Below are positions 10,411-19,371 of a stretch of DNA of 64,000 bases, piece by piece. Below the pieces are notes generated by a model that did no database searches, was not told where the DNA came from, and saw nothing but the letters and a program-made list of their open reading frames with translations. The stretch covers positions 16,981 to 80,980 of the forward strand of contig DYGR01000008.1 in NCBI GenBank assembly GCA_020724545.1, in the 5' to 3' direction. The stretch is from Candidatus Methanoperedens nitratireducens. Its GTDB lineage: Archaea; Halobacteriota; Methanosarcinia; Methanosarcinales; Methanoperedenaceae. Made by a program: the position numbers and the translations under genes. Position 1 is the stretch's first letter. The number at the start of each line of letters is the position of its first letter.

Positions 10411-10667
10411 GGTTATATGAAAAAAAATTTCAATTTTTTTTCGATAAAAAAAGTGATGTCCTCGATATCGCAATTGGTAAACCCAAAGAAGCGATTTCCA
10501 GAGAGATAGGCAATGATGTTATTATTAGAACTGACCCAAAGACAAAGGAGATAGTGGGCTTCACTATTTTAAATTTTGAGAAACGATTTGAACACAAATC
10601 CAGGTCGGAAACGCTGCCGATAACGGCTACTTTCGGGCAGATTGAGGAGCTGGAGGCTGAAGGATAA
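10389..10667 (+). CDS. DUF2283-like small protein
   Basis: A 92-residue soluble protein. Its core (FFFDKKSDVLDIAIGKP, then NDVIIRTDPKTKEIVGFTIL) has the pattern of DUF2283, a small beta-rich family usually beginning YYDxEADVLYI and often found beside toxin-antitoxin or mobile loci. Its function is unknown. The only in-frame ATG lies inside the dispersed repeat at 10381-10410, so the first eight residues (MNADERRW) are encoded by the repeat; no other ATG/GTG/TTG precedes the domain. The gene splits cfbC from cfbB and sits between inverted repeat copies, suggesting insertion as a cassette. Confidence 0.65.
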   Translation: MNADERRWLYEKKFQFFFDKKSDVLDIAIGKPKEAISREIGNDVIIRTDPKTKEIVGFTILNFEKRFEHKSRSETLPITATFGQIEELEAEG

Positions 10668-10768
10668 TAAGGATTGCAAAGATGCTCTTGCACAGTTTAG
10701 AATATATTACGGCAGAGGCACAAGAAAACAATGAAGAAAAATCAATGGAATAAACTGCACAATAAATC

Positions 10769-10793
10769 CGCGTTTATCTGCGTTCATCTGCGG
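10769..10793 (-). repeat. CGCAGATGAACGCAGAT-type dispersed repeat, right arm (inverted)
   Basis: Inverted counterpart of the 10381-10410 copy. The 100 bp between the DUF2283-like gene and this arm hold no recognisable gene. cfbB begins 60 bp downstream, so its promoter must lie within or after the repeat, or it depends on readthrough from cfbDC. Confidence 0.8.
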
Positions 10794-10852
10794 CTAATTA
10801 AATTCAGCAAAATTTTTGGATATTATCATATAAAAATAAAGAGTTGCAACTT

Positions 10853-12286
10853 ATGACCGATACTCTAGACATTCCCCGTATCCTCATTGCAGGAGACCGC
10901 TCCTCAGCAGGAAAGACCACCATATCTACAGGCATAATGTCCGTGCTCAGGGACATGGGATATACGGTGCAGCCCTTCAAGGTCGGGCTTGATTTCATTG
11001 ACCCGAGCTACCATACAGAAGTAACAGGCAGGTATTCCCGCAACCTTGATGGTTATCTGATGCCAGAGCGCACGGTCAGTGAGGTATTCTCATACGCAGC
11101 AGAAGATGCGGATATCGCTGTCATAGAGGGCGTGCGCGGGCTTTTTGAAGGGCTTGAGGCTACAAGCGATATCGGAAGCACGGCCCAGATAGCCAAACTC
11201 CTGAGATGTCCTGTCATACTTGTCATCAATGCAAGGAGCATCACACGCAGCGCTGCTGCTGTTGTTTCAGGATACCGATCATTTGACCCTGAGGTGAATA
11301 TTGCAGGTGTAATCCTGAATAATATCGGAAGTCAGCGCCACAGTGAGAAGGCAAGGACTGCAATTGAGACATACACTGATACCCGGGTTATCGGGGAAGT
11401 TCCGCGCAACAGTTCAATGAAGATCTCAATGCGGCACCTGGGGCTTATCCCTGCACTTGAGGGAAGGCGCAGGCTCAGTGATTTTGATGAGAACCTCGGG
11501 AAGATTAAGAATATAATAAAGGAGAACGTGGATATCGACAGGTTCTTATCATTCGCTAAATCCGCAGAACCTCTACCCCGGCCGGAGAAGAGCATCTTTA
11601 AAGCTCAGGTCTCTGAGAGTGCGCCAAGGATAGGGGTAGCATACGATGAGGCATTTAATTTCTACTACAGGGACAACCTTGAGCTGCTTGAGCTTGCAGG
11701 GGCAGAGCTTGTTTACTTCAGCCCTGTGAATGATAGAAGCCTTCCACGGGTTGATGGATTGTACATAGGGGGGGGATACCCTGAACTGTTCGCCCAGGAG
11801 CTTGAGGATAATAGCTCCATGCGCGAGTCAATCAAACAGGTCTCGTCCGAAGGATTACCTGTTTATGCGGAATGCGGCGGGCTTATGTATCTAACCCGTA
11901 AGATCGAGATGGATGTATCAGGGAGCGGAAATTATCATATGGCACAGATGCAGGGCGGAACTTTCAATATGGTCGGGGCTGTACCTGGCAGGACATTGAT
12001 GGGGCATAAGCGGGTCGTGAGTTACAACATCGGACGCTTTATAAATGATAATGTGATAGGCAAAAGCGGGAATTCGTTTATAGGACATGAATTCCACCAC
12101 TCAGAGGTCTTAGATCTGCCTGATGATACCACATTCGCTATCAGGCTTGATCGGGGAACAGGGATCAAGGGAGAATATGACGGCATACTTGTCGGGAATA
12201 CAATGGCAGCATATGCGCACCTGCATGCTGCATCATATACAGGTTTTGCAAGATCTTTTGTGGATTCTTGCAGTGATCGGAAATGA
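10853..12286 (+). CDS. cfbB: Ni-sirohydrochlorin a,c-diamide synthase
   Basis: Glutamine-dependent amidotransferase that amidates the a and c acetates of Ni-sirohydrochlorin with ATP in F430 synthesis; homologous to CbiA/CobB. 477 residues from the ATG at 10853; a TTG nine bases earlier is also open, but the ATG gives the usual N-terminus. The N-terminal dethiobiotin-synthetase-like domain starts with P-loop GDRSSAGKTT, then KVGLDFIDPSYH. The C-terminal glutaminase domain has GGGYPELFA, nucleophile Cys in YAECGGLMYLT and GHEFHHSE. Its linkage to cfbD/cfbC favours CfbB over a cobalamin CbiA. It overlaps pdxT by 4 bp (ATGA). Confidence 0.9.
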   Translation: MTDTLDIPRILIAGDRSSAGKTTISTGIMSVLRDMGYTVQPFKVGLDFIDPSYHTEVTGRYSRNLDGYLMPERTVSEVFSYAAEDADIAVIEGVRGLFEGLEATSDIGSTAQIAKLLRCPVILVINARSITRSAAAVVSGYRSFDPEVNIAGVILNNIGSQRHSEKARTAIETYTDTRVIGEVPRNSSMKISMRHLGLIPALEGRRRLSDFDENLGKIKNIIKENVDIDRFLSFAKSAEPLPRPEKSIFKAQVSESAPRIGVAYDEAFNFYYRDNLELLELAGAELVYFSPVNDRSLPRVDGLYIGGGYPELFAQELEDNSSMRESIKQVSSEGLPVYAECGGLMYLTRKIEMDVSGSGNYHMAQMQGGTFNMVGAVPGRTLMGHKRVVSYNIGRFINDNVIGKSGNSFIGHEFHHSEVLDLPDDTTFAIRLDRGTGIKGEYDGILVGNTMAAYAHLHAASYTGFARSFVDSCSDRK

Positions 12287-12900
12287 CAGATAAACGTATC
12301 GGAATTATAGCAATCCAGGGAAATATCGAGGAGCATGCTAATGCCATGCTGCAGGCACTAAGGCAGGCAAACCGCAGGGCAGAGATTGTGAAGATAAAAC
12401 ACAGAGGAATCGTCCCGACCTGCGATGCATTAATCCTTCCTGGCGGGGAGAGCACAACGCTGGGAAGACTTATGGAGCGGGAAGGGATCTCTTCTGAGAT
12501 AAAAGAAGCAGCACATGCCGGTATCCCGATAATGGGAACATGCGCAGGACTTGTACTGCTTGCAAAAAAGGGTGACAGGCAGGTAGATATGACAGGACAG
12601 CCGCTCCTTGGACTGATGGATATCCATGTTAACAGGAACGCCTTCGGGCGCCAGAGGGAATCATTCGAGTGCCCGGTGGATTTCAGGGGTCTTGATTCTC
12701 CGTTTAATGCCGTGTTTATCAGGGCGCCGTGTATCACCAGGTGCAAAGAGAATGTTGAGGTACTCTCAAGACACGAGGGCTTCATAGTGGCAGCCAGGCA
12801 AAAGAATATACTTGCTCTGGCATTTCACCCTGAGCTGACGGATGATCTACGAATACATCATTATTTTTTGAGAATGCTTGACCTTACCGGAACAGTATAA
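12283..12900 (+). CDS. pdxT: Pyridoxal 5'-phosphate synthase, glutaminase subunit
   Basis: Class I glutaminase that feeds ammonia to PdxS for PLP synthesis; 205 residues, a usual length. Motifs: GIIAIQGNIEEHANAM at the N-terminus, LILPGGESTTLGRLM, the nucleophile in MGTCAGLVLLA (near residue 88) and the catalytic pair in FHPEL near the C-terminus. Translational coupling to cfbB through ATGA suggests it closes the operon. PdxS is not in the window. Confidence 0.95.
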   Translation: MTDKRIGIIAIQGNIEEHANAMLQALRQANRRAEIVKIKHRGIVPTCDALILPGGESTTLGRLMEREGISSEIKEAAHAGIPIMGTCAGLVLLAKKGDRQVDMTGQPLLGLMDIHVNRNAFGRQRESFECPVDFRGLDSPFNAVFIRAPCITRCKENVEVLSRHEGFIVAARQKNILALAFHPELTDDLRIHHYFLRMLDLTGTV

Positions 12901-12992
12901 AATTTAAAAATAATTATGCTTCGGGCATGAATCAGATCATACGGCCATGATATATTATCTGGTTTAGCAAATTCTCCTGAATCTTATGCTCA

Positions 12993-14171
12993 TTACAACT
13001 CCCCCTTAAACGCCCTATCCAGCACAGCCGGCAGCAGCGCGTCTAATTCAGCCGAGGTCTCTGCCTGGAGGCGCCTGAGTGTGTTCACCTTTGCCTGCAG
13101 AGCGTCGAGGTAGGCGACGATGCGGCGCTGTTCGGAGAGTGGCGGGAGAGGAACTAATAGCTGCCGAAACCATTTCATATTCGTCCGCGGCATTTTTGTT
13201 CCTGCTGAATTTGCAACAGTCTCCTTGACAACCTGTGGATTCCTCAGAAAAGCTGCAAGATAGTTACGATCAACGATAGTAGCATCTGGTCTGAGGATTA
13301 CAAGCTCAGTTGTTGCACATCCTTCAAATGATGGCGTTACTACTTTATTTAAATAAGGACGAAGCTTTGAATACAAAACATCATTTGTTCTAAATAGGAC
13401 TGCCGAACCTCGAATCTCAGCCTCTTGACAAGTACGATATTCTAATATCCTTCCGCTATGTGCCTCTATATTTTCCAAAGATAAATAAGGGTAGTCAAAA
13501 TATTCTTTCTGACTTGCCTGAATTTGTTGGCCACCCTCAGTTGTGATTTTATTAAGTGGAAGCTGCTGGCATGATTTGAGATTTTCAAAGATTTTTTTAT
13601 ATGCTGCCTTAATTAGCGCCTCTCCCTTTTCCCCCGCCTTCCTCCTCAGCCCCCGCGCCTCCTCTATCTTCGCCGCCAGCTCCTGGATGCGCGCCACGAT
13701 GCGGCGCTGCTCTGAGAGAGGAGGGAGGGGGATTTGCATAGCGAGAAATTTCTCTTCCTTCAATCGATTTCGGCTTGTTGGCGTTCCACCTGTACTCAAA
13801 CCAAGCGCTTCTTCCCAGATGGGCGCACGACTGAAATAAAGCCATAAATAATGACCATCAATGAGATCAGAGTTTATCTTGAAGCAGGGAAACTCGTTTG
13901 ATACATAGCAGCCATGATTTTCATTGGTTGCAACAGCAAAAGAACCTTTCCAAGCAAAAAGCCGATTATATACAAAGTCTCCCTTCTCGACACGATAGAC
14001 CTTATTTGCTTGAATCTCCGAACCTAATTTAATATCCTTTATATACAGTCCTTTGGAATACCAGTGTGCTCCGAGGATGCGGTGCTTTTTTTCTGGGTCT
14101 ACAGATTCAGGTCTACTGACGGGCGTTAATATCTTCCCCAGCGCCACCATCGGAAAGCTCATAGTCTGCAC
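12993..14171 (-). CDS. hsdS: Type I restriction-modification specificity subunit
   Basis: DNA-target recognition subunit of a type I RM system, 392 residues. Two target-recognition domains are each followed by a conserved helical spacer with nearly repeated sequence: PLPPLSEQRRIVARIQELA (near residue 150) and PLPPLSEQRRIVAYLDALQ (near 345). These set the spacing between the two half-sites. It is complete and uninterrupted, unlike the restriction and methylation genes upstream on the same strand. It is separated from them by a DUF1016 gene and a 420-bp repeat-rich gap, so it may be expressed on its own or be drifting. Confidence 0.9.
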   Translation of the reverse strand: MQTMSFPMVALGKILTPVSRPESVDPEKKHRILGAHWYSKGLYIKDIKLGSEIQANKVYRVEKGDFVYNRLFAWKGSFAVATNENHGCYVSNEFPCFKINSDLIDGHYLWLYFSRAPIWEEALGLSTGGTPTSRNRLKEEKFLAMQIPLPPLSEQRRIVARIQELAAKIEEARGLRRKAGEKGEALIKAAYKKIFENLKSCQQLPLNKITTEGGQQIQASQKEYFDYPYLSLENIEAHSGRILEYRTCQEAEIRGSAVLFRTNDVLYSKLRPYLNKVVTPSFEGCATTELVILRPDATIVDRNYLAAFLRNPQVVKETVANSAGTKMPRTNMKWFRQLLVPLPPLSEQRRIVAYLDALQAKVNTLRRLQAETSAELDALLPAVLDRAFKGEL

Positions 14172-14204
14172 CGCCCTGACTTCGACAACTCTATACGATT
14201 TATT

Positions 14205-14586
14205 AACCGCAGATGAACGCAGATAAACGCAGATACTCGATTGATGCTGTTATTGTAATAGAACACGGATTGCGCGGATGACACGGATGCGCACGGATTA
14301 AAATTAAAGTTATCTGTGTAAATCCGTCTAATCCGTGTCATCCGTGTTCTGAGTTCACTGAGGCTGTGCTTTTTCATATCACGGCGCAGAGAGCACAAAG
14401 ACTCATGCCGGTTTTCTTTGCGCTCTGGTATGAAAGATTTTTCATCACCATCTATGGACAACAATCCATAGCCAACTTTGCGGTGTGATGCGCCGAAATT
14501 CGTTACGGGAAGTAGTCTCTTAACAAAGTATCTTCTAAATCCCATGACGGGATTATATCTGCGTTCATCTGCGTTTATCTGCGGTT
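14205..14586. repeat. Nested inverted repeats between hsdS and the DUF1016 gene
   Basis: The 14172-14592 gap holds no convincing gene. Outer arms: a CCGCAGATGAACGCAG-type repeat at 14205-14234 and its inverse at 14557-14586. Inner arms: an ACACGGATGACACGGAT-type repeat at 14261-14299 and its inverse at 14321-14349. Between 14380 and 14425, a CGCAGAGAGCACAAAG-like segment faces CTTTGCGCTCTG. The whole could fold into a long hairpin. A 145-codon minus-strand frame here is made mainly of translated repeat and is not a credible protein. Confidence 0.8.
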
Positions 14587-14592
14587 CTTTAC

Positions 14593-15693
14593 TCATCTCC
14601 TCGCCCCCAGCCTGCGCTCCTCCAGCATCCTGCGCGTGCGCTCAAGCTCTGCCGCCAGTATCTTCTCATCAGGCAGCACCATGCGGTATTCCGCTGCCAG
14701 TACTTTATTGGTCAGCCCTTCAAGAGCATATCGGGCAACCGCCTCATCCTTCTGAGCGCAGAGTATCAAACCAACAGGCGGATTTTCATCTGCATGAGTC
14801 CAGTGCTCTCTGGCATAGTTGAGGTAGAGATGCATTTGACCAGCATCAGCATGAGTGAATTTACCGAGCTTCAGGTCGATAACTACAAGACAGCGCAGGC
14901 GACGATGGAAAAAAAGGAGGTCGACACGATACCATTCGTCACCTATGCGAAGACGGCGCTGTCGTCCTATGAAGGCAAAATCTCCTCCAAGTTCCAGCAG
15001 GAAACTCTCCAACTTGTGGATTAATGCCTCTTCAAGGTCGTTCTCTGAGTACTCATCTTTAAGCCCTAGAAATTCCAGCACAAATGGGTCTTTAATTTCC
15101 TCCTCAGGCATAACAGAATCTTCTGGGAATGGCTCAGCTCCTTTTTTCAGCATGGCAGCTTTGTTTTTAGATAGGAGAGCGCGCTCGTAAAACTTAGTTG
15201 AAATCTGGCGCTCCAGTTGGCGCACCGACCACCCGCCGTGCAGAGCTTCTGCTTCGTAAAATCTGCGGGCTTCCGGTTCTTTAACCCTAAGAAGTTTAAC
15301 ATAATGTGACCAGGGAAGAGGGAACCTCATAGCAGATGCAATTTGGTCGGATTTCGCAGACAGTGTCTGCGAAATTGGCCATTCAAGGTAAAAAAGCCGC
15401 ATCTGTTCAAGATTACGCTCAGAGTATCCCCGCCCAAACCTGGCCGTCAGATCAGCACTCAGCCGTTTCAGCAACTCTATTCCATATTCAGCACGTTTCT
15501 CTCCTTCCTGTTCAAACTCAACAATTCGCCGTCCTATCTCCCAGTAAGCTGATGTTATAATCGCATTGATTGCCCGCGCAGAGGTTTTGCGCGCCGATTC
15601 AAGCAAGCCAATGACATCAGACAGGATAGTATCGTAACCAATTATGGAACTGTCTTCTTTCATTATTACTATTTTCCTGGAACTTTTAGCCAT
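14593..15693 (-). CDS. DUF1016 / YhcG-family PDDEXK nuclease-domain protein
   Basis: A 366-residue protein of the YhcG (DUF1016) family. An N-terminal helical domain (about 15-190; AYWEIGRRIVEFEQEG and RFGRGYSERNLEQMR are characteristic) is followed by a PD-(D/E)XK-like domain. In that domain, FIGRQRRLRIG, DLLFFHRRLRCLVVIDLK and PVGLILCAQKDE hold the likely active residues. Members are frequent in type I RM operons and defence islands; the role is not settled. The start could be the second Met (MKEDSSIIG, 15663). A hairpin with arms TTCAACATTG/CAATGTTGAA precedes the gene (about 15719-15785). Confidence 0.85.
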   Translation of the reverse strand: MAKSSRKIVIMKEDSSIIGYDTILSDVIGLLESARKTSARAINAIITSAYWEIGRRIVEFEQEGEKRAEYGIELLKRLSADLTARFGRGYSERNLEQMRLFYLEWPISQTLSAKSDQIASAMRFPLPWSHYVKLLRVKEPEARRFYEAEALHGGWSVRQLERQISTKFYERALLSKNKAAMLKKGAEPFPEDSVMPEEEIKDPFVLEFLGLKDEYSENDLEEALIHKLESFLLELGGDFAFIGRQRRLRIGDEWYRVDLLFFHRRLRCLVVIDLKLGKFTHADAGQMHLYLNYAREHWTHADENPPVGLILCAQKDEAVARYALEGLTNKVLAAEYRMVLPDEKILAAELERTRRMLEERRLGARR

Positions 15694-15879
15694 TTATCAT
15701 CCTCTCATAAATGTTTTTTTCAACATTGTAATTTCTCGCACCATTGGTGAGAGAATTTCAAAAACTCACCCTCCAGCAATGTTGAAATTATCCTGTGTGT
15801 TCACTCTATGCGGCAACAATTATATCCTCTCCACAATTTCTGCCACCAGTGGTTGCAGTTTTTAATTCTAAGCGTAGAC

Positions 15880-17094
15880 TCATGGTTTTATCCCGTCTGC
15901 CAGTACCTGTTTTATCTCTGTCATGATCTCTGCAATTCTCTGCTCCTTCATCAGAATGCTCTCGGTCAACTGTTCAGGCGGCAGATGTTCCAGATCCCCC
16001 TTGCCGTTGGGGTTCTTGATATCAAGGTTATAGCCGCTCTCAACCACCTTAGCCACAGATACTTTCCACGCATGTCCATTCTCCTTTCTGTCCTTCCACC
16101 AGGCGATAACAGGCTCAAACTCTTCAAATGGCATCGGCTGGGTTTTGGTGTATTGCTTCCTGCCCTCTGGCAGAGGAACCTCATAATACCATATCTCCTT
16201 TGTCGGACCGTCGCGCTCAAAGAACAGCAGGTTTGTGGGAATCCCTGTATAGGGTGCAAAAACACCATTGGGCAGCCGCACTATAGTATGCAGATTGAAC
16301 TCTTCCAGCAGTTCTTTCTTGATGCGCGCGCATACACCATCGCCAAATAAAGTACCGTTCGGGACAACTATGCCACATCTGCCGCCTCTCTTCCCACCAG
16401 CGCCTCTTCTCAACTTCCTCATTATCAGTTGAAGAAAGAGAAGCGCGGTTTCAGCAGTCTGTTTATCCTCCGGGAAATTCGAGAGTATCCCCCGCTCTTC
16501 CTCTCCTCCAAACGGCGGGTTCGTAAGTATGATATCCACCCTGTCCTTATCTCCTATCTCTCTCAGAGGAGAACGAAGAGAATTGCCTGAATCTATCTGA
16601 GGGGACTCAAGACCATGAAGCAAAAGGTTCATCTGGCAAAGTAAATAAGGCAGCGGCTTCGCATCTCCTCCAGTGATCGATCCTTTCTGTAAGACTTCAA
16701 AATCCGATGCCTTTTTGCACTGCTTCCGCAGATGCTCAAAAGACTCTACAAGAAACCCGCCAGTACCGCAAGCCGGGTCAAGCACTACCTCACCAAGCTT
16801 TGGATCAGTTACCTCGACCATGAAGCGAATAACAGGACGAGGCGTATAGAACTCACCTGAGTCGCCTGCCGTATCCCTCATTTCTTTCAGCATGCTTTCA
16901 TACAGGTGCGAAAGTGTATGGATCTCCTCTGAAGCGGTGAAATGGATGCTGTTCACCTTATTGATAACATCGCGCAGCAGATATCCATTGACCATGCGGT
17001 TGATCGTGCCCCTGAATACCGTTGCGATCACGTCCCGCCTATCACCGCCATTTGCACCATGCAGGCCTCTCAAATAAGCAAACAGACCCGCTCC
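15880..17094 (-). pseudogene. hsdM: Type I RM methyltransferase subunit, N-terminally truncated
   Basis: The catalytic part of an N6-adenine methyltransferase is intact: SAM motif DPACGTGGFLVE, catalytic NPPFGGEEERG, GRCGIVVPNGTLF and a normal C-terminus; 397 codons from the ATG at 17073. The reading frame continues upstream as GLFAYLRGLHGANGGDRRD without a start, then meets the hsdR sequence abruptly near 17095. The N-terminal helical HsdM domain expected in this family is missing. I infer a deletion that removed the end of hsdR and the beginning of hsdM. The truncated product may still fold, but type I methylases normally need the N-terminal domain for cofactor and HsdS contacts. Confidence 0.75.
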
Positions 17095-18828
17095 CTTCTT
17101 GTCCGAAGCGGGGCGTTATAAGCAATGTGGCATAAAAGGTCGAATGGATCTGCATCGTACTTTTTAGTAGCATTCGCAAGTTGCTCGATAGTTACGCCTC
17201 TCTCCTCCAGCAAGGATATAATCTGCCTGCGCTGTTCTGCGTCACTCCATTTTGAACGGAGTTCTGCCGCTCCTGTGTACATGCTCTTTAACTGTTTTGC
17301 CGTGTAATCTGTATATTTGATGACCGAGAGCCTCCTGCCATCAGAATCAAGTTCATAGACTACATCCGCTATTATTTCAACAGAACCACCATTTACATAG
17401 TACTTTTTTGGGGCACCCTCAAAATAATCCGGCGTTTTAGGGGTCTGGCGTAAAGGAGCCTCAACTTCATCTATGAATTCTTTTGTCTCGTTTTTGAACT
17501 TCTCCTTGATTGAATTTCCCTCATTATCGATTTTTTCCTCTATAATGAGCGCCGGCTCACCATCAAATTCAGGGTCAGCGAACAGGCGAGTTGCGCTTCC
17601 TGTATAGTCAAGAATAGTGAAAAAGAGCTTACCATAGTCCTCTCTAACGCGGGTTCCCCTGCCTATGATCTGCTTAAAATCCACCATTGAGTTAATGACC
17701 TTGAAAAGAACGATATTCTTGCATGTCTTTTATCGGCCGCCAGCCAGTGGCATCGATACTTGGAACGATTCTGTGAACCCGGTACGGCGCCAGGAAACCA
17801 TCCTCGATACCCTGTTTCAGGCTGTAAGTATAAATCGGGTTTCCGAAATACCGATATGTATCCCTGTTATCCTTTCTAAGAGGGGTTGCAGTCATGCCGA
17901 TCTGATATGCAGGTTCAAAGTATTCCAGTATTTCACGCCAGTTGCTTTCATCTTTAGCACTTCCCCTGTGGCACTCATCGACAACGATAAGGTCAAAGAA
18001 ATCTCTGGTATATTGTTTATAAAGACCGGGCCTGCGCTCATCTTTTGCAATTGCCTGGTAGGTTGAAAAATATATCTCCCTGCTCTTGATTGCTTCACCC
18101 TCTATCTTAATTCTGGCATCTCCCATAGATGCGAATGTCTTATCTTTCGGATCATCAACAAGGATGTTCCTATCAGCGAGATAAAGCACCTTCGGGCGCC
18201 TGTGCTCACATGTCCTGTTCCAGCGTGTATCCCATAGTTTCCAGATGATCTGGAACGCAATATATGTCTTGCCTGTCCCAGTAGCTAACGTCAGCAAGAT
18301 CCTCTTTTTGCCCTGCAGAACAGCCTTGATCGTGCGGTTGATCGCAATTTCCTGGTAATATCGTGGAGTCTTACCAGGCAAGGTACTGCATGGCGCAAGA
18401 AGTGTTTGCGCGATTTTTGGTGTAATGTCTTCTGATTGGCTAAGCCTCATCCAGAGCTCCTCTGGCGCAGGGAAGCTCTCCAGATCCGTATCCTTGCCAG
18501 TGATAAAATCGTGTTCAACGATTCCTTTACCATTTGTGGAATATGCAAACTTGAGACCAAGAATTTCAGCATACTCCTTTGCCTGTTGTAATCCATCGGC
18601 AGCATTCTTATAAGCAGATTTTGCCTCAACAACTGCGATGGAAAAGTCTCTTCTATACTTTAATAAGTAATCAGCCCTTTTCTGTTTCTTTCTTATGCCC
18701 TTATCTCCTGCAAGGATGATCCTTCCATCTGTGAAGATTTTCTGCTCGCTGATCTGATCATCGCTCCAGCCCGCTGAGTAAAGCTTCGGCAAGACATATT
18801 TTCTGCAAGTATCAGCTTCAGTTATCAA
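17070..18828 (-). pseudogene. hsdR: Type I RM restriction subunit, internally deleted and C-terminally truncated
   Basis: The first 378 codons (18828 to 17692) encode the N-terminal nuclease domain (VVEAKSAYKNAADGLQQAKEYAEI) and the first helicase domain (LATGTGKTYIAFQ, VVDECHRGSA, GMTATPLRKDN), up to TGWRPIKDM. There the sequence jumps, out of frame, to TCKNIVLFKVINSM followed by VDFKQIIGRGTRVREDYG. The second helicase domain, about 120-140 residues in intact relatives, is gone. The downstream frame ends in NAPLRTRRERVCLLI where it runs into hsdM sequence, so the last 100 or so residues are also missing. The restriction function is almost surely dead unless the assembly is wrong. Confidence 0.85.
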
Positions 18829-18957
18829 ACTAATTCTCCATTGTAATCGAGGTTGGATTATCGCAATTTATTTAAGAATACTATTATATTAGCTTGAAAG
18901 AGTACTATCTATATATTTTTTTCTACCTAATGAATATTTAAACAAACCGGAGAAGAG

Positions 18958-19217
18958 ATGGAATCGCAAAAAGTGATGAGAGAAGAACAAACTGCTGGAC
19001 GTGGTACTTTAGCAACACCGTCCTCATGGTGGGTAGAGAGATTGAGGATAGAACGACCGAGACCCGAAGATCAGGAACCACTGCAGAGGAATCAAGAAAG
19101 CTCTTCCAACCATGGGCTGCCATGCTGGAGGAGAATTCCCGCAAGACGCGGGAATTGCTTCAGGGTACGCCTGATCCTGAGAAATACAGGGAATTCTACG
19201 ATACCGCTCTCCAATAA
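18958..19217 (+). CDS. Short uncertain reading frame, possibly frameshifted
   Basis: In the 543-bp gap between hsdR and acnB, one frame opens at ATG 18958 (MESQKVMREEQTAGRGT) and another, from ATG 19026, ends cleanly at 19217 with a helical, charged peptide (TAEESRKLFQPWAAMLEE and DPEKYREFYDTALQ). A +/-1 shift around 18990-19025 would join them into a protein of about 85 residues. The second part vaguely recalls the helical PhaE subunit of archaeal PHA synthases, but this is weak. I see nothing else in 18829-19371 beyond AT-rich promoter sequence. Confidence 0.25.
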
Positions 19218-19371
19218 AAGATCTGACTATCCAGATAAAAGAGTTATCTGAGAAACAGTAGGGTCTTTGTTGGTAATTCCGCTTCTTAAACAGACAAATC
19301 CCGTACTGGATGTAATCCAATAGTTAAATTAATAGAATATTATCTCCTTTTATGAAAGCGTGATCACATTA

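Noticed and set aside
12165..12785. 206-codon minus-strand frame over pdxT
   Set aside because: Shadow of pdxT, whose glutaminase motifs are complete.
14159..14596. 145-codon minus-strand frame between hsdS and DUF1016
   Set aside because: Consists largely of translated dispersed repeats (INADERRY, RMTRIRRI) and has no family resemblance.
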